A stretch of DNA of 64,000 nucleotides from Amycolatopsis jiangsuensis (GTDB lineage: Bacteria > Actinomycetota > Actinomycetes > Mycobacteriales > Pseudonocardiaceae), in contig NZ_JACHMG010000001.1 of assembly GCF_014204865.1 (NCBI RefSeq), positions 5,358,501-5,422,500 on the forward strand. The letters are read 5' to 3'. The position numbers and the translations under genes were made by a program. Below, piece by piece: positions 1 to 8,498 of the stretch (the stretch's first letter is position 1; every line of letters starts with the position of its first letter). The notes beneath the pieces were generated by a model that was not told where the DNA came from, did no database searches, and saw only the letters and a program-made list of their open reading frames with translations.

Positions 1-334
1 GACCTTCGAACAGGTCCGCCTCGCCGACGACCTCGCGGGCCGGCTCGAGGGCAAGTCCTCACTCGGCCGGCTCGGGCTGCTGACGCACTCCACCGCGGGC
101 TTCATCGACCCCGGCTTCTCCGGGCACATCACGCTCGAGCTGTCGAACGTCGCCAACCTGCCGATCACCCTGTGGCCGGGAATGAAGATCGGCCAGCTGT
201 GCATTTTCCGGCTCTCCAGCGCGGCCGAATTCCCGTACGGCTCGAAGCAGGCCGGCTCCCGCTACCAGGGCCAGCGCGGTCCCACGCCGAGCCGCGCGTA
301 CCAGAACTTCCACCGGGTGGACACCTGGCGGTAG
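1..334 (+). CDS. dcd: dCTP deaminase, C-terminal part (runs off left edge)
   Basis: The reading frame is open from base 2 to a TAG at 332-334 and gives about 110 residues. The usual length is about 190, so roughly the first 80 residues lie outside the window. The conserved core [19 protein letters not shown] is present, followed by the W-P-G-M-K-I-G-Q-L strand and the C-terminal QGQRGPTPS segment typical of Dcd. The enzyme deaminates dCTP to dUTP for dTTP synthesis; many actinobacterial members are bifunctional dCTP deaminase/dUTPases, which I cannot decide here because the N-terminal part is missing. Family assignment is firm. Confidence 0.95.
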   Translation, partial: TFEQVRLADDLAGRLEGKSSLGRLGLLTHSTAGFIDPGFSGHITLELSNVANLPITLWPGMKIGQLCIFRLSSAAEFPYGSKQAGSRYQGQRGPTPSRAYQNFHRVDTWR

Positions 335-511
335 TCCGCCGGACGACCCCTGCGGTGCATGGCCCCGCCGATGGTGGGCAATTCACCGACTCCCCTGAAC
401 CGGCAACCCGCCCGGGTGCTCGACGTCACCACGACAGGTGACACCGGCGAAGAACGGGTACTGGTTGGGTTGGAGTAGGTAAGAAAATTTCCCAGGGGAA
501 AGGGCAGGCGC

Positions 512-1936
512 ATGTCCGAGCTCGCGTCCGGTGAACGGGCCGGACAGCAGCACCTCGCACACGTCGTGTTCATCGCGGGCGCGGCGGCGGTGGGTGGCTT
601 TCTGTTCGGCTACGACAGTTCCAACATCAACGGCGCGGTGCTCGGCATCCAGAAACACTTCGAGGTCGGCGCGGCCGCCACCGGGCTGACCGTCTCCAGC
701 GCGCTCATCGGGTCGGCGGTCGGAGCCTGGTTCGGGGGGTTGCTGTCCGACCGGATCGGCCGGATCCGCACCATGCAGCTGGCCGCGACGCTGTTCTTCG
801 TCAGCGCGATCGGGGCGATGTTCCCGTTCGGCATCGTGGATCTCGCGTTGTGGCGGGTGGTCGGCGGCATCGCGATCGGCGTCGCCTCGGTCATCGGCCC
901 CGCCTACATCGCCGAGGTCGCCCCGCCCGCCTACCGGGGGCGGCTGGCGAGCCTGCAGCAGCTCGCGATCGTGCTCGGCATCGGGGTGTCCGCGCTGGTC
1001 AACTGGATCATCAAGGACCTCGCCCCGCTCGCCGGGGACGGCTCGCACGACCTCAACGGCAGCCTCGGCGGCCTCGAACCCTGGCAGTGGATGCTCGGCG
1101 CCGCGGCGGTTCCCGCGATCCTCTACTTCACGCTCGCGTCGATCATCCCGGAATCGCCGCACTACCTGCTGTCGATCGGCAAGACCGAGAAGGCACGCAA
1201 GGTGCTCGCCGAGGTCGAGGGCGCCGACCAGGTGGAGGCCAAACTCGCCGACATCACCCGCGGGCTGCGCAGCGAGCGCAAACCGCGGGTGCGTGACCTG
1301 CTCGGCGGCCGGTTCGGTCTGCTGCCGATCGTCTGGGTGGGCATCGCGCTCGCGGTGTTCCAGCAGTTCGTCGGCATCAACGTGATCTTCTACTACTCCG
1401 ACACGCTGTGGCACTCGGTCGGCCAGAACACCGACTCGCTGCTGATCTCCATGGTCAGCCCGGTGATCAACATCCTCGGCACGTTCATCGCGATCGCGTT
1501 CATCGACCGGGTCGGGCGCAAGCCGCTGCTGCTGATCGGCTCGGTCGGGATGACGATCGGCCTCGGGGTCGCCGCGGTGGCGTTCGGGCACGCGCAGACC
1601 GTGCAGGGCGAGCTGAGCCTGCCCGGCGCGTGGGGGCCGGTCGCGCTGGTGTTCGCCAACGTCTTCGTGTTGTCGTTCGCGTTGTCCTGGGGCGTGATCC
1701 TCTGGGTGCTGCTCGGCGAGATCTTCCCGCTGCGCATCCGCAGCGCCGCGCTCGCCCTCGGCACCGCGGCCAACTGGGTGGCGAACTGGCTGGTCACCGT
1801 CAGCTTCCCGAGCATGTCCGACTGGAACCTCAGCGCCACCTACTGGATCTACGCGGCCTTCGCGCTGCTGTCGATCCCGTTCGCGCTCAAGTTCGTGCGG
1901 GAGACCAAGGGCACGGCGATCGAGGACGTGTCCTGA
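512..1936 (+). CDS. MFS sugar porter (sugar:H+ symporter family)
   Basis: A 474-residue, 12-helix protein with sugar-porter signatures: FGYDSSNINGAVLG in helix 1, the DRIGRI loop after helix 2, PESPHYLL after helix 6, and QQFVGINVIFYY in helix 7. These match the XylE/GalP/GlcP class, which imports monosaccharides or polyols with protons. A purine-rich ribosome site (AGGGGAAAGG, about 492-501) precedes the ATG. It sits alone between dcd and a convergent transporter gene, so the substrate cannot be inferred from neighbours. Confidence 0.9.
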   Translation: MSELASGERAGQQHLAHVVFIAGAAAVGGFLFGYDSSNINGAVLGIQKHFEVGAAATGLTVSSALIGSAVGAWFGGLLSDRIGRIRTMQLAATLFFVSAIGAMFPFGIVDLALWRVVGGIAIGVASVIGPAYIAEVAPPAYRGRLASLQQLAIVLGIGVSALVNWIIKDLAPLAGDGSHDLNGSLGGLEPWQWMLGAAAVPAILYFTLASIIPESPHYLLSIGKTEKARKVLAEVEGADQVEAKLADITRGLRSERKPRVRDLLGGRFGLLPIVWVGIALAVFQQFVGINVIFYYSDTLWHSVGQNTDSLLISMVSPVINILGTFIAIAFIDRVGRKPLLLIGSVGMTIGLGVAAVAFGHAQTVQGELSLPGAWGPVALVFANVFVLSFALSWGVILWVLLGEIFPLRIRSAALALGTAANWVANWLVTVSFPSMSDWNLSATYWIYAAFALLSIPFALKFVRETKGTAIEDVS

Positions 1937-1946
1937 TCGGCGCCGC

Positions 1947-2996
1947 CTACCGGACCTCGTCGATCGGCCGCTGCCGCACGTCGCCGTAGCGCGCCAGCAC
2001 GGTCGCGCGCAGCTTCGGATCGGTGCGCGGTACCGGCTCGATGAACACCTCGCGCACGTCGCCGAACTGGCCACTGAGCTCGTCGGCCAGGCGCAGGCAG
2101 GCACGTTCGACGTCGGCCGCGCCGAGTGCGTCGTCGAAGTCCACGCGGGCGCAGACCAGGACGTGGTCGGTGCCCATCAGCATGGTCTGCAGGTCGACCA
2201 GTGCCTCGATCTCGGGCGCGGCGGCGAGGTGGTCCCGGATGTGCCCCACCAGCCGCGGGTCGGCCTGCCTGCCGATGAGCAGGCCACGGTTGGTGCGTCC
2301 GAGCAGGTAGGCCACGAACGCCAGCAGCAGGCCGATCAGGATCGAGGCCAGTCCGTCCCACACCGACGAGCCGGTGAGCTGGTGCAGGCCGATGCCGGCG
2401 AACGCGAGCAGCAGGCCGACCAGTGCGGCCGAATCCTCGAAAAGCACGGTCTTCGGCGCCGGATCGTCGATCATCCGCAGGTAGCCGAAGAACGACCGGC
2501 CCTCGGCGCGGGAGTCCCGGCGCACCTGCCGCACCGCCTGCAGCCAGGAAGTCCCTTCGAGGAGGAAGCCGATGCCCAGCACGACGTACCCGACGATCGG
2601 GTTCGTCTGCTCCTCGGCTTGTCCGAAGACGGTGGTGAACCCTTCGTACAGCGCGAAGACCGCGCCGGAGGCGAAGATCGACACAGCGGCGAGCAGCGAC
2701 CAGAAGTAGCGCTCCTTGCCGTACCCGAACGGGTGGACCCGGTCGGCCGGGCGCTCGGACCGCTTGAGCGCGGTGAGCAGCAGGACCTCGGTGATCGTGT
2801 CGGCGACCGAATGCGCTGCCTCCGACAGCATCGCACCCGATCCGGTGATGATGCCGGCGATCAGCTTCATGACCGCGATGGCCAGGTTCACCCCGCCTGC
2901 CAGCACGACGGTCAGGGTGCTTTCGCCGCCCGCGGATTCCTCCTGCTCGCTCACCTGAAGCAGACTAGTCGTACCGGCGGTGAAGGCAGGCGACAC
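1947..2996 (-). CDS. Cation diffusion facilitator family transporter
   Basis: A membrane protein of up to 349 residues with the CDF layout: about six helices and a C-terminal cytoplasmic ferredoxin-like domain. The metal-site helix reads SEAAHSVADT (HxxxD), followed by HPFGYGKERYFW, both hallmarks of CDF exporters of Zn, Fe, Mn or Co. The C-terminal domain (about residues 255-335) contains DHVLVCARVDFDD. The ATG at 2996 is the longest start; a GTG at 2954 giving a protein beginning MSEQEES is equally plausible. A perfect inverted repeat lies just upstream (3006-3026). The gene is convergent with the sugar porter, 10 bp away. Confidence 0.88.
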   Translation of the reverse strand: MSPAFTAGTTSLLQVSEQEESAGGESTLTVVLAGGVNLAIAVMKLIAGIITGSGAMLSEAAHSVADTITEVLLLTALKRSERPADRVHPFGYGKERYFWSLLAAVSIFASGAVFALYEGFTTVFGQAEEQTNPIVGYVVLGIGFLLEGTSWLQAVRQVRRDSRAEGRSFFGYLRMIDDPAPKTVLFEDSAALVGLLLAFAGIGLHQLTGSSVWDGLASILIGLLLAFVAYLLGRTNRGLLIGRQADPRLVGHIRDHLAAAPEIEALVDLQTMLMGTDHVLVCARVDFDDALGAADVERACLRLADELSGQFGDVREVFIEPVPRTDPKLRATVLARYGDVRQRPIDEVR

Positions 2997-3005
2997 AGCG
3001 ACCGC

Positions 3006-3026
3006 ACCGGACGGGACCCGTCCGGT
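3006..3026. promoter_or_regulatory. Perfect inverted repeat upstream of the CDF gene
   Basis: ACCGGACGGG and CCCGTCCGGT flank a central A, so 10-bp arms match perfectly over 21 bp. It lies 10 bp upstream of the longest CDF start (52 bp upstream of the alternative GTG) and separate from the etfD terminator. Position and symmetry suggest an operator for a dimeric metal sensor, but a short transcriptional hairpin cannot be excluded. Confidence 0.45.
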
Positions 3027-3053
3027 ATGCCGGCTTCGGCGTCCCGGACGCGA

Positions 3054-3086
3054 ACGGCCCTCCCCGGCTCGAGCGGGAAGGGCCGT
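3054..3086. terminator. Rho-independent-type hairpin after etfD-like gene
   Basis: ACGGCCCT (3054-3061) pairs with AGGGCCGT (3079-3086) across a GC-rich loop that can extend the stem. It begins 14 bp past the stop of the leftward iron-sulfur reductase gene, so it probably ends that transcript. There is no clear U-tract, as is common in actinobacteria. Confidence 0.6.
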
Positions 3087-3099
3087 CGTCAGGTGATGC

Positions 3100-5400
3100 T
3101 CAGTCGTCGCCTTCGGGCAGCGGGGTGCCGGTCGGCTCCTCGTCCGTGGGCACGTCGGGCTGCTCGGACAGCTCGGCGTCCGAACCCTCCGCGTTCTCCA
3201 GCGAAGGGGCGCCCGCCGCGACCAGCGCCGGCTCCGGCTTGCGCTTGACCGCCGTGAGCAGCAGCTGCGCGACGTCGACGACCTCGACCTTCTCGCTGGC
3301 CTGGCCGTCGCTCTGGCGCGAGGTGACGCCGTCGGTGAGCATCACACGGCAGAACGGGCAGCCGGTGGCGATCTTCGACGGTGCGGTGCCGAGCGCCTCG
3401 TCCACGCGCTCGACGTTGATCCGCTTGCCGATCTTCTCCTCCATCCACATCCGCGCACCGCCTGCGCCGCAGCACATCGACCGGTCGCCGTGCCGCGGCA
3501 TCTCGCGCAGCGCCGCACCGGAGGCTCCGACGAGCTCGCGCGGGGCGTCGTAGACCTTGTTGTGCCGGCCCAGGTAGCACGGGTCGTGGTAGGTGACGTC
3601 CTCGGCGACCGGGGCCACCGGGGTCAGGTACTTCTCGCGCACCAGGCGGTTGAGCAGCTGCGTGTGGTGCACGACGTCGAACTGTCCACCCAGCTCCGGG
3701 TACTCGTTGGCGAGGGTGTTGAAGCAGTGCGCACAGGTCACCACGACCTTGCGTGCCTTGCGTTCCCGGCCCTCGAACACCGAGTTCAGCACCTCGACGT
3801 TCTGCTGGGCGAGCATCTGGAACAGGAACTCGTTGCCCGCACGGCGAGCCGGGTCACCGGTGCAGGACTCCTCCGAGCCCAGCACGGTGTACTTGACGCC
3901 CGCGATGTGCAGCAGCTCCGCCACCGCACGGGTGGTCTTCTTCGCGCGGTCCTCGAACGCACCCGCGCAGCCGACCCAGAACAGGTACTCCGCGTCGCCG
4001 AGGTCGCCGTCGAACACCGGGACCTCGAAGTCGAGGTCTTCCGTCCACTGCAGCCGGTCCTTGGCGTTCTGGCCCCAGGGGTTGCCCTTGTTCTCCAGGT
4101 TCTTGAACATGCCGTTCAGCTCGGTGGGGAACGACGATTCGATCATCACCTGGTAGCGCCGCATGTCCACAATGTGGTCCACGTGCTCGATGTCCACCGG
4201 GCACTGCTCGACGCAGGCCCCGCAGGAAGTGCACGACCACAGCACGTCCGGGTCGATCACGCCGCCGTCGTCACCGACGAGCGCCTTCTGCGACTCCGCG
4301 ATGGCGAGGACGTCGATGCCCGCGTACATGTTGTCGCCGGACAGACCGACCTCGTCGCCCGCCATGTCACGCTTGCCGCCCGCCATCAGGTACGGCGCCT
4401 TCGCGTAGGCGTGGTCGCGCAGCTGTGTGATGAGCAGCTTCGGTGACAGCGGCTTGCCGGTGTTCCACGCCGGGCACTGCGACTGGCAACGGCCGCATTC
4501 GGTGCAGGTGGAGAAGTCCAGCCAGCCCTTCCAGCTGAAGTCCTCGATCGCACCGGCGCCGAAGGTGTCCTCGTCCGGATCGGCCTCCTCGAGGTCGAGC
4601 ACCTTGCCCTTGCTCATCATCGGCTTGAGCCGGCCGAGTGCGACGCCGCCGTCCGCCTCGCGCTTGAAGTAGATGTTGAAGAACGCGCTGAACCGGTGCC
4701 AGGCGATGCCCATGGTCATCGTGCGCGCGACCACGATCAGCCACACCGTGGCGCTCATCAGCTTGATGAAGGCAAACACCGACACCAGCGCCGCGCTCGA
4801 GGGCAGCGCCAGGCTCAGCGGGTTCGACACGAAAGCGGCCCAGGTCGGCGTCTCGTGGACGTTCATGGCGGCCTTCGCGGCCCGCACGCCGATGATGCCG
4901 ATGCCCTCGACGATCACCACGGCCTCGACGAAGTAGGCCCACTTGAAGTTCGAGCCGGCGAAGCGGGACTGCCGATCGGCGCGGCGCGGGTGGTTCAGCT
5001 GGCGGATGACCGACAGCGCGACCCCGCCGACCACCGTGCCGACCCCGAGCAGCTCCATCAGCAGGCTCCACGGTGCCCAGTCCTCCAGCACCGGCCAGCC
5101 CCAGGTCGGGACGAACACCTCGCCGTAGGCCTCGAACAGCGCGAGCGACCCGATCAGGAAGCCCCACATGACCATCCAGTGCCACGGCGCGACCTGGCGG
5201 AACTTCGCCATCCGGGTGTGCGCCGCGAACTCCTTGACCAGGGTCACCAGCCGGGCCATGAACGGCCCGTTGCGGGTGGGGTCGGCCTGGCCGAGCCGGA
5301 TCACCCGCACGAAGCGGGCCACGGTCGCGAAGAACATTCCCCAGGCGACGACGCCCAGGAGAACGGAGATCCCCCCGAGTGTCAGCTGTACAGCGCCCAT
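3100..5400 (-). CDS. etfD: Membrane iron-sulfur oxidoreductase, ETF dehydrogenase EtfD-like
   Basis: A 766-residue protein. Residues 1-240 hold about five membrane helices of the NarI/heterodisulfide-reductase gamma type. Two [4Fe-4S] ferredoxin motifs follow: CTECGRCQSQCP near residues 299-310 and CTSCGACVEQCP near 390-401. The C-terminal half has two CCG domains (CAHCFNTL; CYLGRHNKVY; CCGAGGARMW). This architecture matches the M. tuberculosis Rv0338c family (EtfD), which passes electrons from acyl-CoA dehydrogenases via ETF to the membrane quinone pool during beta-oxidation. The last 60 or so residues are acidic and probably disordered. The name rests on recalled family and context; no etfBA genes lie nearby. 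Confidence 0.85.
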   Translation of the reverse strand: MGAVQLTLGGISVLLGVVAWGMFFATVARFVRVIRLGQADPTRNGPFMARLVTLVKEFAAHTRMAKFRQVAPWHWMVMWGFLIGSLALFEAYGEVFVPTWGWPVLEDWAPWSLLMELLGVGTVVGGVALSVIRQLNHPRRADRQSRFAGSNFKWAYFVEAVVIVEGIGIIGVRAAKAAMNVHETPTWAAFVSNPLSLALPSSAALVSVFAFIKLMSATVWLIVVARTMTMGIAWHRFSAFFNIYFKREADGGVALGRLKPMMSKGKVLDLEEADPDEDTFGAGAIEDFSWKGWLDFSTCTECGRCQSQCPAWNTGKPLSPKLLITQLRDHAYAKAPYLMAGGKRDMAGDEVGLSGDNMYAGIDVLAIAESQKALVGDDGGVIDPDVLWSCTSCGACVEQCPVDIEHVDHIVDMRRYQVMIESSFPTELNGMFKNLENKGNPWGQNAKDRLQWTEDLDFEVPVFDGDLGDAEYLFWVGCAGAFEDRAKKTTRAVAELLHIAGVKYTVLGSEESCTGDPARRAGNEFLFQMLAQQNVEVLNSVFEGRERKARKVVVTCAHCFNTLANEYPELGGQFDVVHHTQLLNRLVREKYLTPVAPVAEDVTYHDPCYLGRHNKVYDAPRELVGASGAALREMPRHGDRSMCCGAGGARMWMEEKIGKRINVERVDEALGTAPSKIATGCPFCRVMLTDGVTSRQSDGQASEKVEVVDVAQLLLTAVKRKPEPALVAAGAPSLENAEGSDAELSEQPDVPTDEEPTGTPLPEGDD

Positions 5401-5568
5401 CGTCGGGTGCCTTTCGTCCGGTGTGGTGGTGACCGGTGCGCAAGCGCCGGTTGCGGAGCAGGGTAACGCTTCTTACTGATGGGTAACCGGTTGGACGGCC
5501 CCAAGTCCCACCGATGTGGTGCACGCCTCGCTGGCTAGTGGGACGATCGTTCAGGTAGTTTTTCTCTC

Positions 5569-5895
5569 ATGGGTGCCTACTTGTACCTCGCTCTGGCGAT
5601 CGCCGCAGAAGTGACCGGCACGGTCTCCCTCAAGCTGTCCGAAGGGTTCTCGCGGCTGGTGCCTTCGGTGCTGGTGGTCGTCGGCTACGGCGTGGCGTTC
5701 TTCGGGCTCTCGCAGGTGCTGAAGGCGGGCTTGCCGATCGGGGTGGCGTACGCGGTATGGGCGGCCGCCGGCGTCGCGCTGGTCGCGCTGGTGGGTGTGC
5801 TGTTCTTCAAGGAGCCGATCAACCTGGCCATGGTCTGCGGGCTCGTGCTGGTGATCGGTGGGGTGGTGCTGATCGAAATGGGAAGCAAGACGTGA
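5569..5895 (+). CDS. SMR-family small multidrug efflux protein
   Basis: A 108-residue, four-helix protein. Glu14 in AIAAEVTGT aligns with the essential Glu14 of EmrE, and the third and fourth helices (GVAYAVWAAAGVALVAL, FFKEPIN) are typical of QacE/EmrE/SugE proteins. It exchanges protons for lipophilic cations or guanidinium-type compounds and works as an antiparallel dimer. The stop overlaps the start of a TetR regulator (GTGA), so pump and regulator are translationally coupled. Confidence 0.92.
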   Translation: MGAYLYLALAIAAEVTGTVSLKLSEGFSRLVPSVLVVVGYGVAFFGLSQVLKAGLPIGVAYAVWAAAGVALVALVGVLFFKEPINLAMVCGLVLVIGGVVLIEMGSKT

Positions 5896-6452
5896 AGATC
5901 CAGACCGACGGTCGCAAGGTCCGCGGCGAGAAACGGCGTGCGGAAATCATCGAGGCCGCTCTGCGGGTGATCGAACGCGACGGCGTCGCCGGGGTCACGC
6001 ACCGTACGGTCGCGGCCGAAGCCGGTGTGCCGACCACGTCCACGACGTACCACTTCTCCTCACTGGACGACCTGCTCGTGGCGACGCTGATTTCGTGCGC
6101 GCGCGACATGGCGACCGAGGTGTACTGGATGATCGACCGCGCTCGGTCCCGCGGCAGCCGCGGTGCCGAGGAGGTGGCCGGGCTGCTCGCGGAAGCACTC
6201 GGGCCTCGGCGCGGCCGCACCATGGCGGAGTACGAGCTGTACCTGTTGGCCGCGCGCAAACCCGAGCTGCGGCCCGCCGCGCGACGCTGGCTGGACGTCC
6301 TGACGTCGATGGTCCGGCACGACGACGAGGTCGCCTTCCGGGTGTTCCTCGCCGGCATCGACGGCCTGCTGATCCAGGGCCTGATCGACGACGAACCACC
6401 GTCCGCGGAGGAACTCCGCCCGGTCGTGGACTACCTGCTGAAGCCGCGCTGA
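5892..6452 (+). CDS. TetR/AcrR-family regulator coupled to the SMR pump
   Basis: A 186-residue protein from the GTG at 5892, which overlaps the SMR stop by GTGA; the same frame is open further upstream, but only inside the SMR gene. The N-terminal helix-turn-helix is clear: RAEIIEAALRVIERDGVAGVTHRTVAAEAGV, then the Y-H-F-x-S-L-D-D-L-L recognition end. The C-terminal part is a helical ligand-binding domain. It is likely a local repressor of the SMR pump, induced by its substrate; this follows from gene order only. Confidence 0.88.
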   Translation: MKIQTDGRKVRGEKRRAEIIEAALRVIERDGVAGVTHRTVAAEAGVPTTSTTYHFSSLDDLLVATLISCARDMATEVYWMIDRARSRGSRGAEEVAGLLAEALGPRRGRTMAEYELYLLAARKPELRPAARRWLDVLTSMVRHDDEVAFRVFLAGIDGLLIQGLIDDEPPSAEELRPVVDYLLKPR

Positions 6453-6504
6453 ATTCGGTGGAGTGCGCGGGCCGGGCTGGGTTGCCCAGGGTTCGGCGGC
6501 GGGG

Positions 6505-7044
6505 TCAGCCCTTGTTCTCGTAAATCGCCGTCAGGGTTGCGCGGGCCAGGGTGTGGCCGAACATGGTGAAGCCCAGGAACGCCGGCGTCGCGTCCTCGCC
6601 GACTTCCAGGGAGTCCACGTCGAGGGCGTGCACCACGAAGAAGTAGCGGTGCGGGCCGTGGCCGGGGGGCGGGGCCGCGCCGAGGTACTGCTTCACGCCG
6701 CCGTCGCACTTCAGGGTCACGGCGGCCTCGGGCAGGCCGGAACCGTACGCGTCCCCCGCTCCGGACGCCAGCGAAGTGACCGAAGCCGGGAGATTGAACA
6801 CCGCCCAGTGCCAGAAGCCGCTGGCCGTGGGGGCGTCCGGGTCGTACGTGGTCACCGCGAAGCTACGGGTGTCCTCGGGGAAGCCGCTCCAGGACAGCTG
6901 GGGCGAACGGTCCTCGCCGCCCGCGCCGAAGATCCCCGAAAGGTGCGGCGTCGCGAGCGTTTCGCCTTCGGCGATGTCGTTGCTGCGAAGGGTGAACGAG
7001 GGAACCGACGGCAGGAAGTCGTACGGATTGGGCGGCTGGGGCAT
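6505..7044 (-). CDS. YbhB/YbcL (PEBP) family protein
   Basis: 179 residues from the ATG at 7044, chosen because AGGAGG lies five bases upstream; an in-frame ATG at 7062 would put this ribosome site inside the gene. PEBP signatures are present: [33 protein letters not shown] and [12 protein letters not shown]. These proteins bind phosphate or phospholipid-like anions; mycobacterial homologues have been linked to ligand binding and drug susceptibility, but the physiological role is unclear. Convergent with the TetR gene; divergent from the DUF4097 gene. Confidence 0.88.
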   Translation of the reverse strand: MPQPPNPYDFLPSVPSFTLRSNDIAEGETLATPHLSGIFGAGGEDRSPQLSWSGFPEDTRSFAVTTYDPDAPTASGFWHWAVFNLPASVTSLASGAGDAYGSGLPEAAVTLKCDGGVKQYLGAAPPPGHGPHRYFFVVHALDVDSLEVGEDATPAFLGFTMFGHTLARATLTAIYENKG

Positions 7045-7201
7045 GGGTTCCTCCTGATCCACGGGACTCTCCGCCCGCCAGGCTATGACCCTGGCCCCGG
7101 TAGTGCTGCCTCAGGGATGTTTCGGGGGGTTTACCGGATGTCCCCGGGTGCCCCGGCCTTCTAACGTCACGGGAGAAGTCGAGCCCACAAGGGGAGAAAC
7201 C

Positions 7202-7981
7202 ATGGCACGCCCGCTTCTGGCACTGGCCGGCATCGTCGTGATCGGCGCGGGGGTGGCGATCGCGTTCGGCTGGGGCCTGGGGTCGTCGGTCACCAGGGAA
7301 GCCACCGTCACCCAGGAGATCCGCGGGGTGAAACTGGCCTCCGGCTCGGGCGACGTGCGCGTGCGCACCGGTACCGGGCCGGTCCGGGTGCACGAGAAGC
7401 TGAACTATCACTTCCGCTCCGAACCCGGGGACGCCTACCGCGTGGAGGGTGATCAGCTGGTCCTCGGCGACTGTGGCCACAACTGCTCCGCCGATCTGGA
7501 GGTGGTGGTCCCGGCCGGGGTGCCGGTCACGGGCGACACCGACTCGGGGTCGCTGGACATCGCCGGCGTCGGAAGTGTCGACGTCACCGGCGATTCGGGC
7601 CGCGCGAAGGTCACTGATGTCGCCGGCCCGGTGAGCCTGCGGCTCGACAGCGGCTCGGTCGACGTACGCAACGTCGGCGACCTGAAGGTGCACGGCGGTT
7701 CCGGCCAGGTGAACGCGGACGCCGTACGCGGGAGCGTCGACATCACGGCCGACAGTGGCCGCGTGGAAGTCGGGCTCGCGCAGCCGTCCGACGTGAAGGT
7801 GCAAGCCGATTCCGGCAGTGTCCAACTCAGCGTGCCTGCCGGGTCGTACCGCGTCATCGGTGACTCCGACAGTGGGCACCGTTCCGTGCTCATCCCGCAG
7901 TACACCCAGAATCCTGGCCCCGACGCGAAGACGCTCGACCTGAACACCTCGAGCGGCAGCCTCACCGTCAAGGCCGCCTGA
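7202..7981 (+). CDS. DUF4097-type surface beta-helix protein
   Basis: 259 residues from the ATG at 7202 behind AAGGGGAGAAACC. Residues 1-30 form a signal/anchor helix (ALAGIVVIGAGVAIAFGWGL). The rest repeats a short beta-strand pattern, S-G-x-V-x-V or D-S-G-S-V (GSGDVRVRTG, DSGSLDIAG, DSGRAKVTD, DSGSVDVRN, GSGQVNADA, DSGRVEVGL, DSGSVQLSV), the right-handed beta-helix of the DUF4097/DUF2807 families. It is probably outside the membrane, possibly envelope-stress or adhesion related; no enzymatic residues are visible. A small secreted protein gene follows after 23 bp. Confidence 0.8.
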   Translation: MARPLLALAGIVVIGAGVAIAFGWGLGSSVTREATVTQEIRGVKLASGSGDVRVRTGTGPVRVHEKLNYHFRSEPGDAYRVEGDQLVLGDCGHNCSADLEVVVPAGVPVTGDTDSGSLDIAGVGSVDVTGDSGRAKVTDVAGPVSLRLDSGSVDVRNVGDLKVHGGSGQVNADAVRGSVDITADSGRVEVGLAQPSDVKVQADSGSVQLSVPAGSYRVIGDSDSGHRSVLIPQYTQNPGPDAKTLDLNTSSGSLTVKAA

Positions 7982-8004
7982 AACTTCCCACAGGGGGGAA
8001 CACC

Positions 8005-8235
8005 ATGCGCAAGATCGAAACGCGGCTGCTCGCTGCGGTACTGGCCGGCGCCGTGGGCGCCTTCGCGGTGACAGCCGCGCTCGGGCACCAGTCCGCGCCC
8101 GCACCCACCACTCCGGTGGCGGTCGTGCAGGTCGCCGTCCCACCCGGCGACGTACGCGTGGCCGACGTGGTGATGGTCCGCAGCGAGGTCGACCACCGTG
8201 CCGCCCGTCCGGCCGCCGCGGCACGTCCGGCCTGA
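8005..8235 (+). CDS. Small exported or membrane-anchored protein, unknown function
   Basis: A 76-residue frame with a strong purine ribosome site (CAGGGGGGAA) before its ATG. Residues 5-27 (ETRLLAAVLAGAVGAFAVTAAL) form a signal or anchor helix. The remainder is Ala/Pro/Val-rich with no recognised domain. The close spacing to the DUF4097 gene suggests one transcript and a shared envelope role. Not recognised; the coding call rests on start, ribosome site and codon pattern. Confidence 0.6.
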   Translation: MRKIETRLLAAVLAGAVGAFAVTAALGHQSAPAPTTPVAVVQVAVPPGDVRVADVVMVRSEVDHRAARPAAAARPA

Positions 8236-8262
8236 ACCCGGCTGCCCGCGCGTGATGACCAA

Positions 8263-8285
8263 GGCCGCTCACGTGGTGAGCGGCC
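8263..8285. terminator. Hairpin terminator before dnaK promoter region
   Basis: GGCCGCTCAC and GTGAGCGGCC pair perfectly around a GTG loop, 27 bp after the stop of the small exported protein. It likely separates that transcript from the heat-shock operon. Confidence 0.7.
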
Positions 8286-8359
8286 TCACCCTCGGTAGGG
8301 GGCGTAGTGGCGATGAGCCGGGAACAAGAACCCGCGGCGGCCCGTTAGGCTGTACGTAG

Positions 8360-8380
8360 GTTGAGTGGAGTCGGCTCAAG
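8360..8380 (+). promoter_or_regulatory. HAIR element (HspR operator) upstream of dnaK
   Basis: GTTGAGT (8360-8366), seven bases, then GCTCAAG (8374-8380) matches the HspR consensus CTTGAGT-N7-ACTCAAG with one mismatch in each arm. The regulator HspR is the last gene of the operon that follows, and a second copy precedes clpB at 18447-18467. It ends five bases before a good -35 hexamer. Confidence 0.9.
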
Positions 8381-8385
8381 TCTGG

Positions 8386-8415
8386 TTGACGAGCCGAACC
8401 GGAGACCGGTAGAAC
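8386..8415 (+). promoter_or_regulatory. Probable housekeeping-sigma promoter of dnaK operon
   Basis: TTGACG (8386-8391) and TAGAAC (8410-8415) are separated by 18 bases, close to the vegetative -35/-10 pattern. Transcription would start near 8422, giving a leader of about 77 nt before the dnaK ATG. HspR bound to the adjacent HAIR site could block polymerase here. Inferred from hexamers alone. Confidence 0.6.
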
Positions 8416-8498
8416 TTGCGGCGGGCTGGCTCAATGTCGGCCCGAAGGCGCAGGTCACGAACATAGCATCAGAGCTGAAGAACACGAGAGGAAGCACC

